A stretch of 23,372 nt of DNA from Rhodosalinus sp041685465. GTDB lineage: Bacteria; Pseudomonadota; Alphaproteobacteria; Rhodobacterales; Rhodobacteraceae. The DNA is taken from NCBI RefSeq assembly GCF_041685465.1, contig NZ_JAWLFS010000011.1, forward strand, positions 1 through 23,372, in the 5' to 3' direction. Below the pieces are notes generated by a model, which was given only the letters and a program-made list of their open reading frames with translations, ran no database searches and had not been told where the DNA came from. Of the stretch, positions 1 through 6,696 are shown piece by piece; the first letter of the stretch is position 1; each line of letters starts with the position of its first letter. The position numbers and the translations under genes were made by a program.

Positions 1-1
1 C

Positions 2-214
2 CGCAGCTTCATATCCGGACTTCCACACCGCCACCAGGACGCTGCGATCGTGAAGGCCACGATAAACCTTGCCGCAGAACTGGGCCTGCACGTGGTCGCG
101 GAAGGCGTGGAGCTGGCCGAGCAGGCAGAATGGCTCCGGATCAAGGGATGTGAAACGCTTCAAGGTTTCCTTTATGGACGCCCGGCGGCTCTAAATCACG
201 ATTGCCCCCCCTGA
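2..214 (+). CDS. EAL-domain protein, C-terminal fragment (5' end outside window)
   Basis: The last 70 codons of a gene that begins upstream of the window. The frame reads VVAEGVEL, then EQ-like residues, WLRIKGCETLQGFLYGRP and a TGA stop. This matches the end of EAL cyclic-di-GMP phosphodiesterase domains, where the VAEGVE...Q...L...GC...QG(Y/F)L(F/Y)GRP signature forms the last strands and helices of the barrel. The family hydrolyses c-di-GMP to pGpG. The catalytic EAL residues and any GGDEF, PAS or membrane parts lie upstream, so activity and sensory input cannot be judged. Only about ten residues follow GRP, so the EAL domain ends the protein. The next gene starts about 560 bp away and is probably separate. 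Confidence 0.85.
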   Translation, partial: RSFISGLPHRHQDAAIVKATINLAAELGLHVVAEGVELAEQAEWLRIKGCETLQGFLYGRPAALNHDCPP

Positions 215-773
215 TCCGGGGTCACATCAGCGCGGGTTTTTGCACGATGATAGAAAGGGCTTGTGGGGTCGCCTTTGGCGCGTCGATCGCTGCTGTCCGG
301 ACTGCATGTCTGCCGGGTGCATTGTCCCGAAGCGGCTCCGGGATGTGACATCCTTCATGTCCCACCTCCCCAGCGCCAGTCACAAGCCTTCGGCCGCGTC
401 TCGGGGACCTCCGGGCGGTGGACGTGGATGGTCTTCAGAGGTCGTTCCGGCTGCCACCAGGACGTGGCGGCGAGCCAAGCGCGCGAAGCGGTTGCCTTTC
501 GTCATCGAAGGTTCAATCCCGCCGACGGCGTCGCCGTGAACGGCACCGAAAACCGCGCCGCCTGATCAGGTTGCATCACCCGGAATCGGGCATGGTTCGT
601 CGGTCATCGTTTCGCCGGACATCGACTTTGATGGCGCGGATTTGTGTTGCACGATATTGTTGTACGATCTACCCGCTTGCTGCAGGCACCGCTTGGGCGG
701 CATGGCCGGGTAGAGGGCAGCAACGACGAGTCGCATCGCGACGCAGAGGCGGCGAAGTCGGAGGAGGGCAGTC
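215..773. other. Non-coding or unassigned stretch before the ADC-family gene
   Basis: About 560 bp with no coding region I can support. Open frames exist, but none has a recognisable motif or a good ribosome binding site. The stretch holds a perfect 10-bp palindrome CCTGATCAGG at 561-570 and an ATTGT-TGT-ACGAT imperfect palindrome at 656-668. The second fits the loose TnGTnnnACnA pattern of many FCD-type GntR operators. Short T runs follow the EAL stop (235-240) without a convincing hairpin. It may be a decayed gene plus the promoter region of the downstream gene. Confidence 0.5.
656..668. promoter_or_regulatory. Candidate GntR-type operator upstream of the ADC-family gene
   Basis: ATTGT-TGT-ACGAT is an imperfect inverted repeat (4 of 5 arm positions) fitting TnGTnnnACnA. 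It lies about 105 bp upstream of the decarboxylase start, in a cluster that encodes two GntR regulators. This is a pattern match by eye. No promoter boxes could be fixed next to it. Confidence 0.3.
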
Positions 774-1538
774 ATGACGTTCGGCTTCGAGGATGCGGGG
801 CTGCCGTGGACGGACGCCCGGCTTTACCCGCGGTTTCCGCATGTTTACCGTGGTGTCGAAGATCTCGTCGTCGGGTTCGAGGTGCCCGCCGCGGGCGTCG
901 CGCCTTTTCTCCCGCGGGACGTCGAGCCGGCGGACGACCCCGTTTCCTGTCAGGCAAAGTTCCGCTGGTCCCCGTTTTCCGTCCACGGGCCTTATCACGA
1001 GGCCTATGTCACCGCGGCGGTGCGCTTCAGGGGGGAGGAGTTCCGCTTCCTTCTGATGGCCTATGTCGACAACGACAGCGCTCTCGCCGCCGGGCGCGAG
1101 CTCTGGGGCGCGCCGAAGAAGATGGCGCGGATGACGCGAAGCTGGGGCGAGACGGGTGGCGTCTACACGGAGGGTCTGCTGGCCACGGTGGAGCGGCCGG
1201 CGGGGCAGGCCCTGATGCGCGTCGGGATGACGGTGGATGCGGTCGCGCCCGAGCCGGTGGCGCCGGGACTGCCGACACTGCTGCTCAAACTGGTGCCGGA
1301 CGCCGACGGGGTGCGGCCCGCTCTGGCGCAGCTCGTGCGCATCGATGGACATGCGCGCCTCTGCCGCGACGCGGCAGGTGCGGCCATGCTCTTCACGGGC
1401 CGGCCGGCGCTCACCTTCGATGCGATGAGCACGGCGGATCCGCTTTATCTGTTGCGGCCGGAGCGCCTGACCGGCGCGACCTTCGCCCGCGTGGAGTTCG
1501 AGCATGGGCCCGGGCGCGTCGTGCACGACTACCTGTGA
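774..1538 (+). CDS. Acetoacetate decarboxylase family protein
   Basis: A 254-residue protein, near the usual 245-260 of the ADC family. The family forms a Schiff base between substrate and an active-site lysine; classical members convert acetoacetate to acetone and CO2, while others act as decarboxylases, aldolase-dehydratases or hydrolases on related beta-keto substrates. The motif GRELWGAPKKMA places Lys115 and Lys116 at the same numbers as the Clostridium enzyme's Schiff-base and pKa-lowering lysines. Glu76 (in HGPYHEA) also matches its active-site glutamate. The catalytic core is therefore intact, but the substrate is uncertain. The ATG has a strong GGAGGAGGG Shine-Dalgarno. The gene ends 20 bp from the convergent SDR and belongs by context with the SDR, DUF3237 and GntR genes. 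Confidence 0.9.
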   Translation: MTFGFEDAGLPWTDARLYPRFPHVYRGVEDLVVGFEVPAAGVAPFLPRDVEPADDPVSCQAKFRWSPFSVHGPYHEAYVTAAVRFRGEEFRFLLMAYVDNDSALAAGRELWGAPKKMARMTRSWGETGGVYTEGLLATVERPAGQALMRVGMTVDAVAPEPVAPGLPTLLLKLVPDADGVRPALAQLVRIDGHARLCRDAAGAAMLFTGRPALTFDAMSTADPLYLLRPERLTGATFARVEFEHGPGRVVHDYL

Positions 1539-1558
1539 GGGCCCGGCGGGTGCCGCTC

Positions 1559-2299
1559 TCAGGCGCTCAGGTTCGCGCCGCCGTTCACGAAGATCACCTG
1601 TCCGGTGACGTACTCGGCTTCGGGCGAGGCGAGGAACTTCATCAGCGCGGTATAGTCGCGACCCTCCACCGCGCGGCCCGAGGGGTTCGACTCGCTCGAG
1701 TGCTGCATGAGCGCCGGGACCTTGTCGCCGAAGAGCGCGCGCACCGCGTCGGTCTCGACGATAGAGGGCGCGATGCAGTTCGCACGGATGCCATGGGGCG
1801 CGAGCTCGGTCGCGAGGTAGCGCACGAGGCATTCCGACATCGCCTTGCCGGCGCCGATGGCGGCGTAGTTCTCGACCACGATGCGCCCGCCACGGCTGGT
1901 CAGGAAAAAGACGGTGCTGCCGCGGCCGAGAAGCTTCAGCACGGCCTGCACGAGGAAGAGGATGGAGGCGCCATTGGTGAGCACGGCCTGCGCGAAGCGG
2001 TGTGGGTCGGCCTCCAGGGCCGGGGCCGCGTAGGCGTCCACCGCGCAATGCACCACCTGATCGAGTCCGTCCGTGACCGCGCGCACGGCCTCGGCGACCG
2101 CGGCGCAGCCTTCCGGCGTGCCCGCGTCGGCCTTGATCAGAGTGACCTCGGCGCCGAGGCCCTCGATCTCGTCGCGGGCGGATACCGCGGCTGCGTCGTC
2201 GCCGTGGTAGTTCAGAAAGACCTTTTCGCCGGGCCGGGCGAAGCCTCGGGCGACCTCGAGCCCGATCCCCTTGGTTCCGCCGGTCACGAGGATCGACAT
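1559..2299 (-). CDS. SDR-family oxidoreductase, FabL-like (Y-x6-K)
   Basis: A 246-residue short-chain dehydrogenase. The cofactor motif TGGTKGIG is at residues 6-13. In the active site the usual Y-x3-K tyrosine position holds Ile148. Instead Tyr145 and Lys152 are six residues apart (ENYAAIGAGKA), with Ser135 before them in TSRGG. This spacing and the surrounding ENY...GK, RYLA-ELAP, SGR and GQVIFVNGG segments resemble Bacillus FabL (enoyl-ACP reductase III), from memory. It is therefore likely to reduce a C=C bond of a thioester or a related enoyl substrate with NAD(P)H. The housekeeping enoyl reductase fabI lies at 8517, so a role in the local catabolic cluster is more likely than fatty acid synthesis. 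An AAGGGAG ribosome binding site precedes the ATG. It diverges from the DUF3237 gene. Confidence 0.88.
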   Translation of the reverse strand: MSILVTGGTKGIGLEVARGFARPGEKVFLNYHGDDAAAVSARDEIEGLGAEVTLIKADAGTPEGCAAVAEAVRAVTDGLDQVVHCAVDAYAAPALEADPHRFAQAVLTNGASILFLVQAVLKLLGRGSTVFFLTSRGGRIVVENYAAIGAGKAMSECLVRYLATELAPHGIRANCIAPSIVETDAVRALFGDKVPALMQHSSESNPSGRAVEGRDYTALMKFLASPEAEYVTGQVIFVNGGANLSA

Positions 2300-2439
2300 T
2301 CTGCATGCTCCCTTCGGATCGACTGCCGGGCGTCGGCGGCCTCGACGGAAGCCTGCGGAGTAAGAAATTGTCTGTCAATATTGTCGTTCATTTTGTCGGA
2401 TGATCTGATACATTTCATTCTCGACACGGAGGGTCGGAG
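2300..2439. promoter_or_regulatory. Divergent promoter region with 12-13 bp direct repeats
   Basis: A 140-bp gap between the divergent SDR and DUF3237 genes, less GC-rich than its surroundings. It holds three near-tandem units starting ATTGTC at 2367, ATTGTC at 2380 and TTTGTC at 2392. The first two 13-mers match at 10 of 13 positions. An imperfect palindrome TCGGAT-G-ATCTGA follows at 2396-2408. On the minus strand a TTGACA hexamer (2373-2378) inside the first repeat could be the SDR -35 box; no clear -10 is seen. A repeat array over the promoters suggests binding by one or both GntR proteins encoded downstream. Confidence 0.5.
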
Positions 2440-2928
2440 ATGCACGAGGCCACGGTCACAGGACCCGGAATGCTGCCGCTGAGCCTGCGGCCGCTTTGCG
2501 TGCTCACGGCACGGCTGGGCGCGGCGCAGCGACTGGGTGAGACGCCGGCCGGTGACCGCAAGATCGTGCCCGTGGCCGGTGGCACGGTCGCAGGCGACCG
2601 CCTCTCGGGGAAGATCCTGCCCTTCGGCGGGGACTGGGCGGCGACCCGGCCCGACGGGGTGCTGACGCTCGACGTGCGGCTGACGGTGCGTACCGACGAC
2701 GGCGCACTTGTCCATGTCGCATATTCGGGGATGCGCCATGGCCCGGAGGACGTGATGTCGCGCCTCGCGGCGGGCGACGCGGTCGAGTCGTCCGAGTACT
2801 ATTTCCGCATACTTCCCCGGTTCGAGACCGCGCATGGGGACTACCTCTGGCTCAACCGGCTGGTCGCCGTGGGCGTCGGGGAACGGCTGGCCGAGGGGCC
2901 ACGCTATCATGTCTACGAAGTCTTGTAG
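2440..2928 (+). CDS. DUF3237 domain-containing protein
   Basis: A 162-residue protein made almost entirely of a DUF3237 (UPF0311-like) domain. Typical marks are the R-x-VPVAGGTVAGDRLSGKI segment, FGGDWA, a DGVLTLDVRLTVRTDDG strand pair and a late SSEYYFRI...F-ET strand followed by YLWLNRL. The biochemical role of the family is unknown to me; the fold is predicted as a small beta-barrel. There is no signal peptide or membrane segment. The ATG follows GGAGGGTCGGAG. The gene is first in a plus-strand set with the two GntR genes and shares a divergent promoter region with the SDR, so it probably belongs to the same pathway. DUF3237 genes are often seen near catabolic genes, which fits but gives no reaction. 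Confidence 0.85.
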   Translation: MHEATVTGPGMLPLSLRPLCVLTARLGAAQRLGETPAGDRKIVPVAGGTVAGDRLSGKILPFGGDWAATRPDGVLTLDVRLTVRTDDGALVHVAYSGMRHGPEDVMSRLAAGDAVESSEYYFRILPRFETAHGDYLWLNRLVAVGVGERLAEGPRYHVYEVL

Positions 2929-2973
2929 TGAGGCGTCCGCCGCGTCAGAGAGGCGCACGGGAGGCGATCGAGG

Positions 2974-2994
2974 ATGGGAACGACAGATCAGTGA
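2974..2994 (+). CDS. Possible six-codon leader ORF (MGTTDQ) ahead of the GntR gene
   Basis: GGGAGG at 2959-2964 sits 9 bases before an ATG at 2974 that opens a six-codon frame. Its TGA stop (2992-2994) overlaps the GTG at 2991, the likely start of the GntR gene, in a GTGA arrangement. This could couple translation or simply be the best ribosome landing site for reinitiation at the GTG. It may also be chance, as nothing else supports a functional peptide. Confidence 0.25.
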   Translation: MGTTDQ

Positions 2995-3722
2995 CCGAGA
3001 ACCGCAAGCGCGACGAAAGGACGGACCAGGACGCGGCGCGCCGGAGGAGCAAGAGCTCTCCCGACGTCGTGGTTGACGCGATCCTGTCGGGCATCCGGTC
3101 CGGCTGGCTGGTGCCCGGCCAGCGGCTGGTGGAGGCCGACCTGACCCATTCGCTCAACGTCAGCCGGGGTCCGGTGCGCGAGGCGCTGAAGCTTCTGGCA
3201 GCCGAGGGCGTCGTGACGCTCAGCCAGAACCGGGGCGCCTACGTGCGTGCGCTCACCCGGAAAGAGGTCATCGACATGCTCACCGTGCTGGAAGTGATCA
3301 CCGGGCTCACGGCGAAGCTCGCCACCTACGCCATGCGGCGCGGCGGCTGGCGCGACGCGTTCCGCGCGGCGCACGAGGCGCTGATGGTCTTCCGCGATCA
3401 GGGCGACAGCGTGGACTTCATGGAAGCCCGCCGGCACTACTACGACGTGCTGTTGCAGGCCGGCGGCAACGAGGAACTGAAGCGCGCGATGCCGCTCATG
3501 CAGATTCACCTCCTGCGGCTGCAGTTCCAGCAGCGCGTCTCGCAGGAGGACCGGGCCAGGCAGTTCAAGGAATACGAGCGCATCACCGACGCGGTCCTCT
3601 CGGGCGACGCGACGCGGGCCGAGCGCATGACACGGCTGCACATCCGCCGCACCCGCATGACGCTCTCGCGCCTCCCCGAGGCGGCCTTCCTGCGTGGCGA
3701 CCGGGAGCGGAGCGTTGCCTGA
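2991..3722 (+). CDS. GntR-family transcriptional regulator, FCD type (first of two)
   Basis: A 243-residue regulator counted from the GTG at 2991. An in-frame GTG at 2928, overlapping the DUF3237 stop, would add 21 residues but lacks a clear ribosome binding site. The winged helix-turn-helix spans about 23-90: GQRLVEADLTHSLNVSRGPVREALKLLAAEGVV, then the wing NRGAYVRAL. An all-helical FCD ligand domain follows (about 95-225). By eye its usual D-x3-H metal ligands are replaced by Arg147 and Tyr151, and the E-H motif by Glu194-Tyr195. Only the last His217 remains, so ligand binding may not use a metal. FCD regulators usually repress acid-catabolism genes and are released by a pathway acid or acyl-CoA. 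It overlaps the next GntR gene. Confidence 0.88.
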   Translation: MTENRKRDERTDQDAARRRSKSSPDVVVDAILSGIRSGWLVPGQRLVEADLTHSLNVSRGPVREALKLLAAEGVVTLSQNRGAYVRALTRKEVIDMLTVLEVITGLTAKLATYAMRRGGWRDAFRAAHEALMVFRDQGDSVDFMEARRHYYDVLLQAGGNEELKRAMPLMQIHLLRLQFQQRVSQEDRARQFKEYERITDAVLSGDATRAERMTRLHIRRTRMTLSRLPEAAFLRGDRERSVA

Positions 3723-4389
3723 GAAGGGCACGCAGCGTCGCGCGGTGAGTTCGTCCGAGGCGATCGTGCGTGACATCATCCGCGGGCTCTACGAGGGCCG
3801 CTACGTCGCGGGCCAGCGGCTGGTCGAGCCCAATCTGGCCGAGCACTATGGCGTCAGCCGTGGAACGGTGCGCGAGGCGGTGAACCGGCTCTCCGCGCAG
3901 GGCATCGTCGAGGCGCAGCACCAGCGCGGGGCGCGGATCAGGCAGCCCTCGAAGAGCGAGGCGCTGAACATGCTGCTGATCACCGAGGTGATCGTCGGGC
4001 TGGCGGCGCGCCAGGCGGCGGCGAAGATCGACTTGCCGGGCGCCCGTGACAGCTTCGAGGCGGCGCTGGCGCCGCTGATGACGCCGCAGCACGCGCCTGA
4101 TCCTCTTGAATTCGCACGGCTGCGCAGCCGTTTCTACCGGGCCATGACACGGATCGCCGACAACAGGGAGCTGGAGCGCATCCTGTCGAACCTTCAGGTG
4201 CACCTCGTGCGCAACCGCCTGGTGATCGACCCCGAGCGCCGGGCGGAGGCCTACCGGCGGATCGGTGCCGCTGTCCTCGGCGGCGACGAGGATGGCGCCG
4301 AGGCGGCGGCCCGTGCCCATGTCCGGAGCCTGATCGAACGGCTCGACGAGGTTTTCGTCACGCCCTTCCCCTTCGCCCGGGACGGGTGA
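3715..4389 (+). CDS. GntR-family transcriptional regulator, FCD type (second of two)
   Basis: A 224-residue regulator counted from a TTG at 3715 that overlaps the previous stop and follows GGGAGCGGAG. A GTG at 3694 is the alternative start (7 more residues). The winged helix-turn-helix reads GQRLVEPNLAEHYGVSRG, then TVREAVNRLSAQGIV and QRGARIRQ. The FCD-like domain (about 85-210) has the same unusual substitutions as its neighbour: Arg137 and Tyr141 for D-x3-H, Tyr180 for the middle His, with His202 kept. Both also share a (Q-[IV]-H-L-[LV]-R) segment. The two genes are clearly paralogous but far diverged. Tandem overlapping regulators suggest heterodimers or two linked effectors. The acyl-CoA dehydrogenase gene lies downstream in convergent orientation. 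Confidence 0.87.
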   Translation: MPEKGTQRRAVSSSEAIVRDIIRGLYEGRYVAGQRLVEPNLAEHYGVSRGTVREAVNRLSAQGIVEAQHQRGARIRQPSKSEALNMLLITEVIVGLAARQAAAKIDLPGARDSFEAALAPLMTPQHAPDPLEFARLRSRFYRAMTRIADNRELERILSNLQVHLVRNRLVIDPERRAEAYRRIGAAVLGGDEDGAEAAARAHVRSLIERLDEVFVTPFPFARDG

Positions 4390-4583
4390 TCCGGCCGGGG
4401 CCTCGACGGAGCCGACATGGCGCGCCGGACGCTCATCGGCCCTTGCGGGCCTCTTCGCCGGTCGAGCGCACGCACCGCATGGGTCCTGGCGGGGCGCAGC
4501 GCGGACAGACGCCCTGACGCCGCGCCCGCGACGAGCGACCGGCGAGAGGCAGGGAGAAGCGCCTGCGCCTGCCCCTTCGCCGC

Positions 4584-5855
4584 TCACCCCTGGCCGAGCG
4601 CGCGCGGGGTGAGGGCGGGGCCCCAGTTGCGGACGCCGCCCGCGTCGTTTGCCTGTCGCTGGCGTTTCATCTCGATGCGGGCGAGCTGGTCGCGGTGCAC
4701 CTCGTCGGGGCCGTCGGCGAGGCGCAGGAGCCGCGCGGTGGCGTAGGCGGAGGCGAGGCCGAAATCGTTCGAGGTGCCGCCGCCGCCGAAGGCCTGGATC
4801 GCCCAGTCCGTCACCTGGCAGGCCATGTTGGGCACGGCGATCTTGATCATCGCGATCTCGGCGCGGGCCTCCTTGTTGCCCTGGGTGTCCATCTTGTGCG
4901 CGGCGTGCAGGGTGAGAAGCCGCGACTGCTCGATCATGATGCGCGCCTCGGCCACGCGCTCGCGGGTGACGCTGCGCTCTGACACGGGCTTGCCGAAGGT
5001 CTCGCGCTCGGAGGTGCGCAGGCACATCTTCGAGAGCGTCCGCTCGGCCAGCCCGATCAGCCGCATGCAGTGGTGGATGCGCCCCGGCCCGAGGCGCCCC
5101 TGCGCGATCTCGAAGCCGCGCCCCTCGCCCAGAAGCATGTTCGAGGCCGGCACGCGCACGTTCTCGAAATGCACCTCTGCCGAGCGGTCGGGCACGCCGT
5201 AGAAGCCGAAGACCGGCAGCGCGCGGATCACCTTCACCCCCGGCGTGTCCCTGGGGACAAGGATCATCGACTGCTGGCGGTAGGGGTCCGCCTCGGGGTC
5301 GGTCTTGCCCATGAAGATGATGATCCTGCAGCGCGGGTCGGTCGCGCCGGTGGTGTACCACTTGCGCCCGTTGATGACGTAGTCGTCGCCGTCGCGCACG
5401 ATGGAGCTCGAGATGTTCTTGGCATCCGAGGAGGCGACGTCGGGCTCGGTCATCGCGAAGGACGAGCGGATCTCGCCCGCGAGCAGCGGCTCGAGCCATT
5501 GCGTCTTGTGCTCGTCGGTGCCGTAGCGCTCGATCACCTCCATGTTGCCGGTGTCGGGCGCGGCGCAGTTGAAGACCTCCGGTGCAAGGTGCGAGCGGCC
5601 CATGATCTCGCAGAGCGGCGCGTATTCGAGGTTGCTGAGCCCGGCGCCGTGGTCCGACTCGGGCAGGAACAGGTTCCAGAGGCCCGCCTTCTTCGCCAGC
5701 GGTTTCAGTTCCTCGACCACCGGCTGCACGCCCCAGGGCCCGATCTCCTCGGATTCGCGGTAGAAGCGCGCCTCGGCGGGGTAGATGTGCTCCTCCATGA
5801 ACGCCTCGAGGCGCGCTTCGAGTTCTTCGACACGGGCGGATTTCGGTGGGATCAT
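4584..5855 (-). CDS. Acyl-CoA dehydrogenase family protein (ACAD10/11-like)
   Basis: A 423-residue flavoprotein of full family length. Family members remove two hydrogens from the alpha-beta bond of an acyl-CoA and pass electrons from FAD to ETF. The FAMTEPDVASSDAKNIS segment (133-149) is the classical family signature, followed by GRKWYTTGATDPRC and a C-terminal helical domain with GRIHHCMRLIGLAERTL, RETFGKPVSE and AFGGGGTSNDFGLA. The long N-terminal helix set and the HHCMR-IG pattern fit the ACAD10/11-like subgroup, which often takes long, branched or hydroxylated acyl-CoAs; this placement is from memory. The ATG at 5855 follows a GGAGAG box. It is adjacent to the GntR/ADC cluster and may supply an enoyl-CoA to it or degrade its product. 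Confidence 0.93.
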   Translation of the reverse strand: MIPPKSARVEELEARLEAFMEEHIYPAEARFYRESEEIGPWGVQPVVEELKPLAKKAGLWNLFLPESDHGAGLSNLEYAPLCEIMGRSHLAPEVFNCAAPDTGNMEVIERYGTDEHKTQWLEPLLAGEIRSSFAMTEPDVASSDAKNISSSIVRDGDDYVINGRKWYTTGATDPRCRIIIFMGKTDPEADPYRQQSMILVPRDTPGVKVIRALPVFGFYGVPDRSAEVHFENVRVPASNMLLGEGRGFEIAQGRLGPGRIHHCMRLIGLAERTLSKMCLRTSERETFGKPVSERSVTRERVAEARIMIEQSRLLTLHAAHKMDTQGNKEARAEIAMIKIAVPNMACQVTDWAIQAFGGGGTSNDFGLASAYATARLLRLADGPDEVHRDQLARIEMKRQRQANDAGGVRNWGPALTPRALGQG

Positions 5856-6166
5856 GCGCTGGCTCTCCGCTGGATGGCCGGCGCATCTCGCGCCGCGTCT
5901 TGGCCTTGCGGGCGATGCCAGGGAGGGGGCCGCCCACTGGCAAGGACGCGAGACGATGGCGACGGGCCCTGGCACGGCCGCACCTCTGCCCACGGACCTG
6001 CGGGGGTCGGGCGGAATCGTGGGGTCCGCGACGCGGCTTTCAGGCCTTGAACGACATGACTTTCGCGGGAAACGGGCAAGCCGCGACGACGCCGCCCGGT
6101 GATCTGTTACCAAACGCCGGGCAGGCTCATCCCGCGGCGGGCATCCGGGGCAGGGCGCCCGCGCTC
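5856..6166. other. Intergenic stretch between the acyl-CoA dehydrogenase and irr
   Basis: About 310 bp lying upstream of the acyl-CoA dehydrogenase gene and downstream of irr, both minus strand. No gene with a plausible product is seen. It contains TGATCTGTTAC at 6100-6110, which matches TGATCTGATAC at 2401-2411 in the divergent promoter region at 10 of 11 positions. It therefore may hold the promoter or operator of the dehydrogenase gene. No clear -35/-10 pair or terminator could be fixed. Confidence 0.4.
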
Positions 6167-6583
6167 TCAGCGACGGCGAAGTCGGATCACCACGTCCACC
6201 TTGGCGATCTCTGCACCCTCCGGCGCGCTCGGCAGCTGCCGGATCTCGAGCTCGTCCGAGGGCGCGTCCGAGAGGCGGCCGTCGTCTTCCCAGAAGAAAT
6301 GCGGGTGGTCGTGGATGTTCGTGTCGAAGTAGCTCTTGGACCCGTCCACCGTGATCTCCTTCATGAGACCGGCGGCGCAGAAGGCGCGGAGCGTGTTGTA
6401 GACGGTGGCGAGCGACACCTTCTCGCCGCTCTTCTGCACGTCGGCGAAGAGGCTTTCGGCAGTGACGTGACGGTTGTCGCCGTCGCCCACGAGAAGCGCA
6501 GCCAGCGTCAGTCGCTGCCGAGTCGGGCGCACGCCCGCGCGGGCCAGCCATGTGCCGCCACGGTCCATCGCTTCGGGGGTCAT
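6167..6583 (-). CDS. irr: Iron response regulator Irr (Fur family)
   Basis: A 138-residue Fur-family regulator. Irr controls iron and heme genes in alphaproteobacteria and is destabilised or inactivated by heme when iron is plentiful. The DNA-binding part holds GVRPTRQRLTLAALL and VSLATVYNTLRAFCAAGL. The regulatory part carries the Irr-type histidine cluster HDHPHFFWEDDGRL (His91, 93, 95), and the paired Cys-x2-Cys zinc sites of typical Fur are absent (one Cys only). I chose ATG 6583 because GGAGGAAAGG sits 9 bases upstream, and because the likely promoter would put the transcript start near the alternative ATG at 6604. It diverges from fabA, an arrangement I recall as conserved in Rhodobacterales. 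Confidence 0.93.
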   Translation of the reverse strand: MTPEAMDRGGTWLARAGVRPTRQRLTLAALLVGDGDNRHVTAESLFADVQKSGEKVSLATVYNTLRAFCAAGLMKEITVDGSKSYFDTNIHDHPHFFWEDDGRLSDAPSDELEIRQLPSAPEGAEIAKVDVVIRLRRR

Positions 6584-6610
6584 CGCGTTCGGCCTTTCCT
6601 CCATGCGCGC

Positions 6611-6640
6611 AATATAGAGTGCGCGCGCCTCACGTTTCAA
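6611..6640 (-). promoter_or_regulatory. Probable irr promoter (TTGAAA-N18-TATATT)
   Basis: Reading the minus strand, TTGAAA (6635-6640) is followed after 18 bases by TATATT (6611-6616). Transcription would start near 6604, about 20 bases before the chosen irr start and just ahead of its GGAGGA ribosome binding site. Confidence 0.55.
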
Positions 6641-6696
6641 TGTCAAAGCGGCCGGTTTCGCATCGCGGTGCGGCAAGGTGCACGCACTTGCAGGAC

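Noticed and set aside
206..240. Possible terminator after the EAL gene (C and G runs, then TTTTT)
   Set aside because: Only a 4-bp stem can form and the T run is too far from it.
240..777. Several overlapping short plus-strand frames after the EAL fragment
   Set aside because: No family resemblance, no good start signals and conflicting frames; a decayed gene is possible but cannot be supported.
669..2378. Long minus-strand open frame opposite the ADC gene, and a similar plus-strand frame at 644-2482
   Set aside because: Arg/Pro/Gly-rich low-complexity translations with no motif; they are antisense shadows common in very GC-rich DNA. The ADC and SDR frames carry full family motifs.
5070..6050. 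326-residue plus-strand frame opposite the acyl-CoA dehydrogenase
   Set aside because: No motif or ribosome binding site; it mirrors the minus-strand enzyme.
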